Assembly: GCF_030272615.1 (NCBI RefSeq)
Contig: NC_081415.1
Location: 372,601,009-372,665,008 of the forward strand
From: Cryptomeria japonica
Taxonomy: Eukaryota > Streptophyta > Pinopsida > Cupressales > Cupressaceae
DNA length: 64,000 bases
Reading direction: 5' to 3'
Shown here: positions 24,770 through 35,216 of the stretch, piece after piece
Position numbering within the stretch: position 1 is the stretch's first letter
Layout of the letters: each line of letters starts with the position of its first letter
Made by a program: the position numbers and the translations under genes
Notes under the pieces: generated by a model
Seen by the model: the letters and a program-made list of their open reading frames with translations, nothing else
Database searches by the model: none
What the model was told of the DNA's origin: nothing

Positions 24770-25012
24770 TTGTCAATTTGTCATGCAAGACGACATCCTA
24801 TGTCGTACGACAAACTACTTGGTATTATTTTGTCATTTAAGTCCATTAGTTTTGTCATTTCACACCTACCCTTGTATCGTACAAGCTTGTTCAAAAGAGA
24901 CCATTTTGTCATTCGAAAGCTTATTTTGTGTCGTATCAGAGTCTTTTGTTGTCCTATACCCAGTCTTGACTCGTACGAGTTTCTACCTCTACTGTGTTAT
25001 GTCATTTGAAAA
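24770..25012 (+). repeat. PMD-side leader array of element A (TGTCATTT and TCGTACGA words)
   Basis: Within 240 bases the plus strand has TTGTCATG or TTGTCATT words at about 24777, 24828, 24855, 24906 and 24994, and TCGTACGA-type words at about 24801, 24876, 24931 and 24969. The same words occur in reverse complement in the gag leader at 32220-32540 and 33745-33830, so both the PMD (plus) and gag (minus) transcripts would carry them in the same sense. Confidence 0.6.
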
Positions 25013-25190
25013 ACAGTGAGCATTTTTTAGGGTGCAAACTTGAAAATTTGATTTTGCAATTGATTGTTTTTGGATTTGCGTGATGTTTTACTTGTCTTAT
25101 AGAATAATTTGAAATATTTTTAGATGATCTTTTGTTTGATTCTTTTAGGATCGACTACCTCACATTCTTTTCAGATGTGTCTATCAACCA

Positions 25191-27063
25191 ACTATGACAT
25201 TAGTTCGCGAGTTATTTGATGTGGACAAGGCACATATCGATTTATGTGGGTTTACTCATCTTCTTGACATGCCTGATATCTGTATAAATCATGGGATGCT
25301 CACTACGCTTGTAGAGAGATTCCATTCTAAGCATAATACATTTCATTTGCCAGTTGGGGAGATGACTATCACTCCCGAGGATGTATATAGGATTCTCTAG
25401 ATTCCATTTGCTGGGGATAAGGTGGATTATGATTCAGCACAATGTCCTGGCCTACTAGCTCTGAGGTAGGTATTTCATGATGTAGACATTCTGACACAGT
25501 CTATCAGTTGCGATGACATGATGGAAAGGTACAGTGAACAGTTTCCACTGGCAGGCATCCTAGCAGGATTCATCGGTTGTTTCCTTATGCCAGACATGGG
25601 ACAACAGGGTTTCTTATGCGGCTGGGGCAGGATGCTAAAGAGGCTTGTGGAGCAACCTTAGAGATTAGGATGGGGTTCTTGTATTCTAGCGCACATGTAT
25701 CGTGAGATGCATGAGGTGGTTTACTGGGAGGGGAAGAGTATGGTTGTAAGGGTTTTGATATTACAGGTATGGGCTTGGGAGCACCTCCTAGTTTGCAGAC
25801 CGATTGTGAATGACGCCAGAGATCCACAACAGCCCATTGTTTACAGATACTCTGGATATGTTACTCAGCCCCATCTGGGCAAGATAGAGTATTGGAGATG
25901 GTAGCTAGATGATCTTATAGTTGTCATATGGAGACTTTACAGGGGTCTTGAGCCTTGGGATGACTGGAGAGTTGTGCGTAGAGACCTATTTATGACTCGA
26001 CCTCTCATTGGTAGATCAGTGATAGTGGTCAAGCGGTTTGTGGTTACTTGAGTGATGAGGTAGTATGGTAGACCTCAAGGGATCTCACAGGAGTTTACTA
26101 CATACACGCGTTATGCAGAGGAGGAGAGACAGGGGTGGGGACCTAGGTTATCATACGCCCTAGGCATGCAGGAGTTGACTAGGTTCCAGCGGCTTAGGTG
26201 GGACTATTTAGAGGATATTGCAGATGCGGGAGTATTGCCCCAGTACAAGGATTGGTTCTAGCAACATCCATTCCCTAGATTTATAGATCCACTGGAGTAG
26301 GCACCTCTGATAGAGGAGATTGAGGATGATGCCCATGTGCAGGCATAGGGACATGGACAGAGGAAAGGACTGAGAGTCAAGGCTCTGAGGCAGGTAGGTG
26401 GTGATCCTAGTGCTAGCAGTAGCAGGGTACCAGCTGGTGGTAGGAAACATCAGAGAGGAGAGGGTGGATCCCTAGGGGCTATTGGTGTCAGACTAAGTGG
26501 AGCTAGGGTACCGGAGGGTGGAGGAGAGGAGGAGCAAGTAGCTCCCAGGCAGGTGAGATAGAGGAGAGATGAGCAGGGGGAGTCAGAGGTGGAGATGGAG
26601 GCGGTGATGGAGGCGGAGAGCCTGCGAGGGAGTAGGGGCGGATGCAGCGTGGTCGATGAGAGCATGTTTGGCAGGTCTGCAGTCATAGGTGACAATGGCA
26701 CATACACAGCTGGCAGAGTGAGACCGACAGCTAGCAGAGCTTAGGGCTGAGAGAGATCATCAGTTAGCTGAGGTCAGAGCAGAGCACGATCGTCAGCTGG
26801 TGGAGCTTAGAGCAGAGCACGATTGTTAGGCCATAAAGATGAGGGCAGAGTGAGACGCTCTTCAGCACAAGGTCTTACACCAGACTAGTCGAGTGACTTA
26901 TTACATTGTGGCTTATAGCGTAGTAGTTCCTGTAGCACAGCAGGTTGTACCCTACTCGTAGTACATGACATAGTTTGAGGGAGCTCAGGCACCAAGACAG
27001 GATGTCGATCAGCAGGCTCCACCTCCTCCACCACCTGGCGATGAGGGAGAGGCAGAGAGCTAG
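25191..27063 (+). pseudogene. Plant mobile domain (PMD) gene of element A, decayed
   Basis: A frame from ATG 25194 continues to about 26740 with ten in-frame stops (25398, 25467, 25659, 25902, 26049, 26061, 26259, 26298, 26346, 26559; nine TAG, one TGA), then shifts by one and ends at TAG 27061. The N-terminal part has the PMD signature seen in MAIN/MAIL-type proteins and transposon ORFs: helical start, LVERFHSKHNTFHLPVGEMT, then TPEDVYRIL. Later parts keep PMD-like text (WEHLLVCRP, RWDYLEDIADA). The tail has a charged helical repeat (RQLAELRAERDHQLAEVRAE and a further copy) and a Pro-rich end. PMD proteins are linked to transposon silencing and are also carried by plant transposons. It is antisense to gag and next to the 3' LTR. 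Confidence 0.75.
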
Positions 27064-29929
27064 ATTTCTTATAGCTCTTAGATTTTGTTAGATACCCCAT
27101 TTTTTGTAGCCCTTATCTTGCTCCGATGGGAGTTTGTATATGTCAATTGACATTATTTTGTACCCTAAGACTTTATCATTATATATACAAGATCTTGATT
27201 TGACTTCATTGTAATTGTGTCGATCGATTTATGAGATGTATTTCTATATGCTTTATTCTATATGTATGCATATCTTTTTAGTATGGGCATAATGCAAATG
27301 AATATGGATGTTTATTTTTTTGTTTCTTTTCATATGCAAATGAAATGAATGAAAATGAGTAATGAGTAATGCAAATTTGTTTATTTTTCTGTGCAATAAT
27401 ATGAATGCAAATGAATGTACGAATCTGTATAAAATGCTTATGTATGCAGCTAACATCTCAATACACAAGTACTCGATTGGAGAAGTGATGAAAAAGAGAC
27501 CACTTAGCTAATAAATAATGATGCTTCCAAGTCTCATTCAAAAGATAAAGAGATCATTGTTATCATACCGAAATCACTCTAAATTCACAAAATGCAAAAT
27601 GAAATGCAAAATGAGATGCAAAATGAAAATGCAAAATGAAATGCAACCTAAACCTAGTCACTAGATTTGAAATGCTTAAGTTTCATCACTGAGCATTAAC
27701 AAACATAGCAGGAAGATTAGAGTTCCTTTCTTTTCATGTGCAATATTAATTATCTTATCCGCAATGACCATTTTTTCGTTAATATCCTTGGAAAGATTAC
27801 GCATGGACCCGGATTCCACCATAAAGAAATTCCCTCAAAACAGACAAAGAAATGATGCTAACCTCCCTGTAGCATACAAATAAGAGGAGTCGAGGTATGT
27901 GTGGCGATTTCACCTTGATGTGAAGGCTCTTATCATAGACACCCAGCTGATTAGATGTTTCCAGATCATCAGAATCATTCCTACAAGTAGAAAACAAAGA
28001 AAATATTATGCCCCCAATCCTTGCTCCTCTTAGTCAAGATAGAATTCCTCGAGTTACTTAGAGGGAATAATAATTGAAAACCAATATAAAAGACAACACA
28101 CAAAGAAAGATTTCATGCATATCTCAAACTGTTGAGTGATTGTTTTCAGTACTATTGTTTTGCTTGTGTACTGAGTGATAAAACTCTTCAGTAGTTAGGA
28201 GACAGGCGACTGACTCAGATTGGATGACCAGGTATCATTGATAGAATGATGACTTGGTTGATATTGCTTAGGACACGTAAATTGCTCAATCGATTACCCT
28301 AAGACTAGGACATTGATTAGTTTCAAGCCATGAGGGTTCTTAAACATCCAAAATATCACAAAAGTGACTAAAAGATAAAGAAAAGATGTAGCATTTCAGT
28401 ACAAGAGATAAGACCAACCTGGAAAAACTCCAATAGCCATACTGATCTATGTCATTGTTTTGATTTGTGTGATCATTGATAGGAATGTCTGGTTTCAAAG
28501 AGTAAGTACCCCGTATAAGACAGATCTGTCTGGTTTCGAGTGTACCCTTCCTTGTATAAGACATGTTGATGTTTGATAAAGTTTGATAGATTGATTAACA
28601 AGACATGCGATAAGTGTGATTGCAGACCTTGAGAGTTTGTCTGTGGTTGATTTGGTTTGATGGATGGTCTATGCTTTCTTGCTTCGATTTTGTCAATTTT
28701 TTGTTTATTTTGTGAGTTTTTTATTTTTAGGATTTTGTTCACGACATTTTATGATTTTTAGGAGTTTGTTCAGAACATTTTAGGATTTTCTCAACTATGA
28801 CCCCAATATACAGACCTATATGACATGATGATCTATAGAATGCATATGGAGACAATGATTTTCGATATGACCTATGTTAATGTAATATGCATGATGAAGA
28901 TGCATTTCCTATTTGAACAAGGATAACTGTGTTTGTTTAGCACTTTGTAATACACCAATTGAATTGGAGGTATAAAACATTTCATAGATAAGCGGTCAAT
29001 CGATCCATAAGGTCCCTTGGAACATCCAAAATAACACACTTAGTGACTAGGATTTACAAATGGAGACGCAAAAAACTTCCCCATAGATTCTTGAAACTTT
29101 GATCTTCTTTTGCCTATGTGAGTGCAAATGAGTTAATTCCCGCTCTTGTGCTCACTAAAGATCCTTAGTATCCTATATGACTAGCTACATGGTTTATTCT
29201 AACTTCAAAAGCATCTCGAATAGAGCCTCACTGCCAGCAAGCTTTTAGAGCTCCAACGAGGTTATAGACTGTAATTTATCGAATATTGCTCCATTGCCAG
29301 TAGGCGTCCATAGCCTTGATGGAGTTACTTACATGTTCCCATAGTCAAGATTTTTGTCACACTTGTATGCGTGATATTTCAGTTATATATCATTGCTCTT
29401 TTGCCTTGAGATGAATATTTGGCATAGAACTTTTCTCTTCTTCTTCTTTTTTTTTTTGCCTTGACTTGTAAGTAATGAAACCTACTTGGGTGTGACAATT
29501 ACAGCGGCACTGAAGTAGAATTTTAGATTTTTCACTAGTCATATGATCAACTAGGTTTCTAGAATGAATTAGAGATTTTTTAATGTGTTTGAGATATAGC
29601 AATTGATAGATTTTGGGTTAACAAGTCTCAAATAGTGAAATCACTACCCAACCATAAGTAAAGCGTTGTCACAGGGTAATGCTAAAAATGAATGACCTTC
29701 TGACCTCAAGGACTTCATGTCTGAATATCTAAGAAAGGAGACGACCCTTGTTTGTCTTGAATGCAAACAAATGATAAACTTGGACAGTTGCCTTGTTTTA
29801 TTGATATTGCTACATGCTAATGCAGAAATTGTATGAATGAGATGCATTTGAAAAAGAAACTATATGTGATGCAGTGCTTTGAATAAAATGATATGCAATA
29901 CAGAAGCAAAACCTAAACTAATCTAGCCC
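27064..29929. other. Gene-free centre of element A
   Basis: No domain is recognised on either strand in almost 2.9 kb. Frames of 60-90 codons (27253, 27797, 28340, 28473, 29390, 29644) look like chance. AAATG(C/A)AAATGA-type short runs occur at 27290-27420 and 27595-27650. In an autonomous relative the RT-RNase H-integrase genes would be sought between gag and the antisense ORF, so this could be a filler replacing them. Confidence 0.35.
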
Positions 29930-30187
29930 TTAGATATAGTATCATTTAAGGTGCATGTTGTTCATACAATTCATTGGTCCAGCATAAAGATGTCTTTCCA
30001 AGAAGGACTCAGCTAAGTGTACATGTCCAACATCTCCAATGTTGATTTCCTTAGTTTTTGGATTTTGCGATAAAACTAAGGTAAAGTCTTATGCAAAGGA
30101 TTGGATAAGGGGAATGGAAGGATGAAAAAGAGGTGTTGGATAATGGATCAGATATTGAAAGTTTGGTGCATGAGCGAATGGAAACAT
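29930..30187 (-). pseudogene. Possible integrase-tail remnant of element A
   Basis: Read on the minus strand directly after the gag frame, a weak translation contains LVLSQNPK and, about 45 residues on, NNMHLK. Element B has LVLRENPK and NNMHLRRFYT at matching positions in a far clearer integrase C-terminal tail. If real, both elements lost RT, RNase H and the integrase core but kept this tail. The match is short and the frame poorly kept, so it is only suggestive. Confidence 0.3.
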
Positions 30188-31828
30188 TTACAGTATCACC
30201 ATTGGCACACATCTTGAGGGATGGTGGATTGATGGAGGAAAAGTGGATCTCAAATTGTGAGATTTGGATGGAGGAACAACCAGGGATTTTGGGACATGAG
30301 GATCCAAAATAGATGAAAGAGGTGATGGAGAAATGGATTTGGAAGGTTTGAATGGAGGAACAACAATCTTGGCTGTGGATTTGGATTTTTCTTTAGATAG
30401 TTGTTCTTTAAGGAGATGCTTAGGGATATACATGGTTTTTGATTTTCCATTCTTTTGTAGTTTCTTGGAATGGATTGCTTCTACCAGTGCCTTAGGATCC
30501 CATATAGCTTTTGATTTTTCTTTCTTTTGCTTAGTGAGCCTTTGTGTCTTTCTAGATGGATGGAAGGTATGTGAAGGTGTACACCTTTGTTGATATTGCA
30601 CAAGGGATGGAGGAATATAGGGTCCTAAAATGGATGGAAGAGATGAAGGGGAAGGCGTGTACCTGGATTTTGGTTTAGTAGGGATACCACCATCTTGAGG
30701 AATGTCACTGAGGACATGACCCTTAATAGTTTCTTTAACATGGATGGGTTCTTGCTTGTGAAGGTATACCCCTTTACGTTTATAAATATTTTGACTTGTA
30801 GGATCATGAGAGGGCTTTGTAGGCATTATGGATCCTTGAGGTGAACGTGGACGATTATGACAAGGAGATGAAGGTATACTTTGATCTTGACATGGAAGAG
30901 GGCCATTGGATAGAGTATTTGAATCTTCATTTTGAATAGGATCGTTTGAAAAGGTATAAGAGGCATCATGATCTTTCTTAGGAAATATGATTTGCTCTTG
31001 AGATGGAAGGGGATCATCTTGGAAGAAAAGGAAAGGTATAATGGGATCCTCGTGGGATTCTAGGGAGGTAAGATCTTTTTCAACCATTGGATGGGATGGC
31101 CCTTGAGATAGCCCTGGAGGATCAACATGAGAAGTTTCATCATTAGGTTAATCCTTTGAGGGATATGGTATGGATTGTTGTTGAGAAGCCTTAGGAGATG
31201 GAGGCATCATGGAAGAGATGGAGGCCACATATGGGGCCTTGCTAGACATAAGTTCATGATTTTGATCATGCTTAGAACTAGTTCCTTCTTTTTCTTTAGG
31301 TGAGTCATTAGGATCTTCAATTTCAATGACACCGTTATCAATGAGATCTTGATTCTTATGTTTTAATTCCATACACATCGAAGTCTTATGTTTGTTATGC
31401 CTATGATATGCATAGTAATTACTCAAAACTTCACATCCCCATGTGGTCTTCTTAGGCAATATGATAAGATTGTTCTTAAGAAGCTCTTCCAAAGCTAACT
31501 CAATAGATTGCCCCAAAGGTGTAAATTGTCTATCTAGGGAATATATGTCTTTTTGTCTTGGTGAAGGTGTCTTGTGATCTTGTATGAGATTTGACTTGTG
31601 ATTTTCAATTACTTTATGTTCCATCTTATGTAATTGTTTTATCATTTCTTGAAGTCTAGTGTTCTTAATATCATGAATTTTCATCTCAAGAGGAGTCATT
31701 GAATCTTTTCGTTGAGCTTGAGTCTCATATATTTCTCTCTTGAGATCTTGAATTTGTTGGGCCAAGGTAGCCATGGGATTATTACTTTTGTCAGAATTTT
31801 TAGAAGAGCTTCTGGTTTGAGTAGGCAT
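30188..31828 (-). pseudogene. Gag-like frame of element A, without capsid domain
   Basis: A single frame of about 547 codons from ATG 31828 (MPTQTRSS) to 30188 with one TAA near 31145. The first 90 residues are a coiled coil (LAQQIQDLKREIYETQAQ and onward). Residues about 105-185 match the gag linker of element B: TPLG, NLIILP, W, YHRHNKHKTSMC, QDLIDNGVIEIE. In B this is a C-x2-H-x4-H-x4-C site. In A the first Cys is Tyr (TAT, one G-to-A step from TGT), so metal binding would be lost. The remainder is Pro/Ser/Lys-rich. The retrotransposon gag capsid domain present in B is missing, so this protein probably cannot assemble particles alone. Confidence 0.6.
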
Positions 31829-33836
31829 TTTTATGACTTATGTGACCTAGAGCTATATGTGATGCAAAAGTCAAGATCAAGTTTGGAGCTAGTTGTTCAT
31901 TTAACGTATTGATTGAGAGAAGCAACTAAGATTTAGTCTAGTTTCAAGAAAGATCTATCATGTGTAAGATGTGATCTAAGTTACCTAGTTTGATTTGAGA
32001 GAAGTCACTAAGACTCGGTCTGGTTTCAAGAAAGATCTATCCTGTGTAAGACGTTATCTAAGTAACTTAAGTTTGATAAGTAATTGATTGAACTAGCTGA
32101 AAGATGATCGACAAAATCATGCAACACAAATGGCAGAGGTACATTGTTTTGATCTGTTTATGCTCAGGATGATGATAACCAGTTTTATGCTCACTGTAGA
32201 CTATTTTAGGAAAGTTTGACTATTCTGGACTGACAAAATCAGAGATTTGTACGATAGGTTTTACAGGACCAAACGACGGTTTAATAGCTTCAAGACGATG
32301 ACAATAGTATTTCGTACGAGTTATTTCCTAGTACTGTACGGCATATGGGTAAGTCTGAAATGACAAATTGATTAATGCAATAATTTATCATACGACATAG
32401 AATGTAGGCTCAAAAGACAATTTCCTAAACATGATGACATATAATCAGGTATTGTACAACACAAAATGCAGGCTCAAATGACAGACTGTTAGGATTGATG
32501 GAATCTTGTATGAAAATGTGTATGTAGCAGGACGATAAATCAGAAGATTCGCATGACACTTTACTGGATAGAGGCAAAATTCTGAGTTTTCAATGACTGA
32601 GTATGACCAATTTTGAGGTGGACTGAGTTTCAACTAGGATAGACTAGTTTTTGACACGGCAAAGTTTTGACTAGGATAGACTAGGTTTTGACACAGACAG
32701 AGTTTCGACTACGATAGACTAGTTTTGACATGGACAAAGTTTTGATCACTGAGTTTGTTTCTTGTTTTCTCCAATTTTGGTATTCCAGTTTTAGTTTTAG
32801 GGATGAAAACACATAATATGAATAATAACTCCAATCACAACATGCAAACCCTACGAAAATTGGTGAGAGAAGAAAACCTTTGCTTGCTGACTTAGGTACA
32901 CACCTAATAGCTAATCAGAATACAGTTGTTGAGTCTCACGCAATGGATTCTCAACGTCGTATTAGCCGACTCCAAATGCTAATGGGGGCACAATATGACA
33001 AGTGTCTTGGGAGAGTTACTATCTCTCTTGCACAAAGATTATACCCCCTTTCAGAGGTGAACCGGGTAGCTTCTAATTTTAATTGGAACTAGTAAGGGAT
33101 TTGTTCAGTGCGTCAGGATATAAACTCAATTAAGAGGTCTCCCAGCCTTGAAAACCAAGGTTTAATATACCCAAAGGTACAAAGGAGAGCTATTCCCAAG
33201 CACTGTCGTTGACTTGATTTTCATCAAATCACGTTTTTTTATTAGTGGGTTGGAGTACTTGGCGTTTAGTCATTCCCACTTGGGTCATTCCCCTCTCACC
33301 AGCCGTAATGGCTATAAGTTATAATCTCCTCAGGAGGGAAGGCCCGCTAAAGATATACAAATCTCAAACTTAAAGAAAACGCCTCACGGGTCTGGATTTC
33401 TGATTGTCTATAAAGACAAGAGCATACTCTCCTACCTCTCAGAATTTTCTTAAAAACACAAAATATAGATTTGTTCTTTAACCAGATAGCAATTTAGGTG
33501 CCTAAAAATGAATTTAAAGAATACACGATGTTTGGTCGATTCTCCTCAGGCAACCTGCAAAGACAACGAATCAGTAGTCATAATGTCTTTGTGTGACAAG
33601 CATATTCTTCGACAGGCATTCTGCAAAAACTGATTAGGTTGTAAAAATTTCTCAGATAGACAAATAACAAGCCAGGGTTAGCATCAGTATAATCAAAATT
33701 GAATACAGAGGCTGAAGAATGAAATCTTCTTTTTTTCTAACAAAAAATACAGATCCGTACGACAATTTTCACCCAGTCGTACGATAATCCGTACCAGATC
33801 GTACGATACCTACAATTTGTCATTCTGGCTGAAGAA
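31829..33836 (-). other. 5' leader of element A
   Basis: Untranslated leader between the truncated 5' LTR and gag. It holds the TACGA/TGTCATT array (32220-32540 and 33745-33830), three near-copies of an AGTTTTGACTAGGATAGACTAG phrase around 32625-32740, and a block around 33265-33350 (CCCACTTGGGTCATTCCC, GGCCCGCTAAAGAT) with a close relative in the leader of element B (47435-47505 and 58125-58195). The sharing shows that this block lies outside the LTR in A. No PBS is visible, because the inner end of the 5' LTR is deleted. Confidence 0.55.
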
Positions 33837-34481
33837 TGAAATATGCAATTAGAAATTAAACTAAGATGCAATAATCTTAAAAAGCAAGCACAATATCTTC
33901 AATGACTCCAGAGCAAAAACTGCATAATAATAATAATAAATCTCCAAGGTATTTTGAATGAGAGATGAAGGCTGAATTTATAGAGAATCATAAGAGAGAT
34001 CAAGAAAAAGCACAATTTAGGATAAATTGAAATAATTGAGAAATCAGATTCGGTTAACCTTGAGATAGATTCCAATTATAGTTTAATTGAAATGCATTCA
34101 GATTAGAAGTTTGAGTTTGTATTGGAGATAAAACTCAATCAATTCCATGCACTTGAGATGAAAATAGGCAATCCTTTGATTTATTCAAGAAAAGAGTCTT
34201 TTCAATGCAACTGAACTTCTTTTTCTCAAAAGCTTTGAGTTCTAATTTTAGAGAATGATTAAATTCCTTTTAATTGCTTTCATGATTTCAAGTTCTCTCA
34301 ATTTAGAAGAAGAAATAATATCTCAAGTTTGATTTCTATTTCAATTCAATTCTTTTATTTTATTTTCAATTTAACTCTTGCTTTGTGATTAATTCCTCTT
34401 TTGTGATAAATTAATTCCTTTTTTTATGAGTAAATGGCAAATTTATTAATTATTTAAATATGCTAGGATATTTAATAAATT
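33837..34481 (-). repeat. 5' LTR of element A, outer part cut by K (continues 41205-41413)
   Basis: Matches the left LTR from 22207 on. It lacks the first 290 bases of the LTR, and a 371-base block is deleted between two GAAAAT hexamers (22530 and 22901 in the left copy; junction near 34158-34164). Element K is inserted in an AAATT site, and the LTR resumes at 41205 and ends GGGTATTACA at 41413. Confidence 0.7.
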
Positions 34482-34933
34482 TGAAGGATTTTGCCAAGAT
34501 CAAGGGCACAATGAAAAGCATAAAAAGAGAGACAATAGAATGACAAGAACAAAACTGTATTCTCATCAATATGCAAATGATCAACTGGATTAACCAATAT
34601 AATGAATATAGGCCTGCTTATATAGGCAAGGCCAAATGGATGTACGAGCACACAATTATGACATGTGGCTCAATGAGAAACAAGGGTAGGTAAGAAATAA
34701 TAGGGGTAGGTAGGAGAAATAATATAATATTCCACAAGAGGTGGATGACCCACCGAATGTGGAGTGTAACAGCAAAATAAGACCACAAAAGGTGGAATTT
34801 CTCCTACAAGCTCTATCCCTATGTGCACACTTCCCTAAGTGTCTCAAATCCAAACTACGAAGAGATGCATTATCCTAAGTTAACTTAAGTAAAGTGTAAT
34901 AATATCCAAAATGAATATTTATTTACACCAACA
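34482..34933 (-). repeat. 3' LTR of element K (452 bp)
   Basis: TGAAGGATTT..CACCAACA on the plus strand. It differs from the 5' LTR at six positions, including the third base (TGA against TGT). In sense direction it starts TGTTGGTGTAAATAAATATT. A TATATAGG word near 34618 (plus strand) may mark a reversed TATA-like element, not tested. Confidence 0.9.
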
Positions 34934-34952
34934 CCCCCCCTTAAGTGCAACT
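34934..34952 (-). other. Polypurine tract of element K
   Basis: On the minus strand this reads AAGTTGCACTTAAGGGGGG, then G and TGTTGG of the 3' LTR. The purine run abutting the LTR primes plus-strand synthesis. A run of C on the plus strand (34934-34940) is the visible sign. Confidence 0.85.
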
Positions 34953-35216
34953 TAGGGGAATGAAGACTTAAGTCAACAATGCAAGATGGGTCCCGACTAC
35001 TAGGCCATGATAGGTACCCATGTAAAAAATGCAAACACAAGCAAAACCATGCAATGCAATCTCTCACAAATGGAGAAAAGGAGAAAACCCAGTGGGAAAA
35101 AACTCCCCCCCAAAAGAGAGATGAAAGTACAAAAAACTCTTAAAGAAGAAGGACAAAACCGCAAAGAGGAAAAAGTCCCCCCCATAAGAGAGGAAGGAGA
35201 AGTCAACTGACCCCCC

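Noticed and set aside
25191-27063. PMD frame as a host MAIN/MAIL gene
   Set aside because: It lies inside an LTR element in the place typical of an additional antisense ORF, shows no intron signs and is heavily interrupted.
30333-30593. Plus-strand frame opposite the gag of element A
   Set aside because: It is the shadow of the longer minus-strand frame and has no domain.
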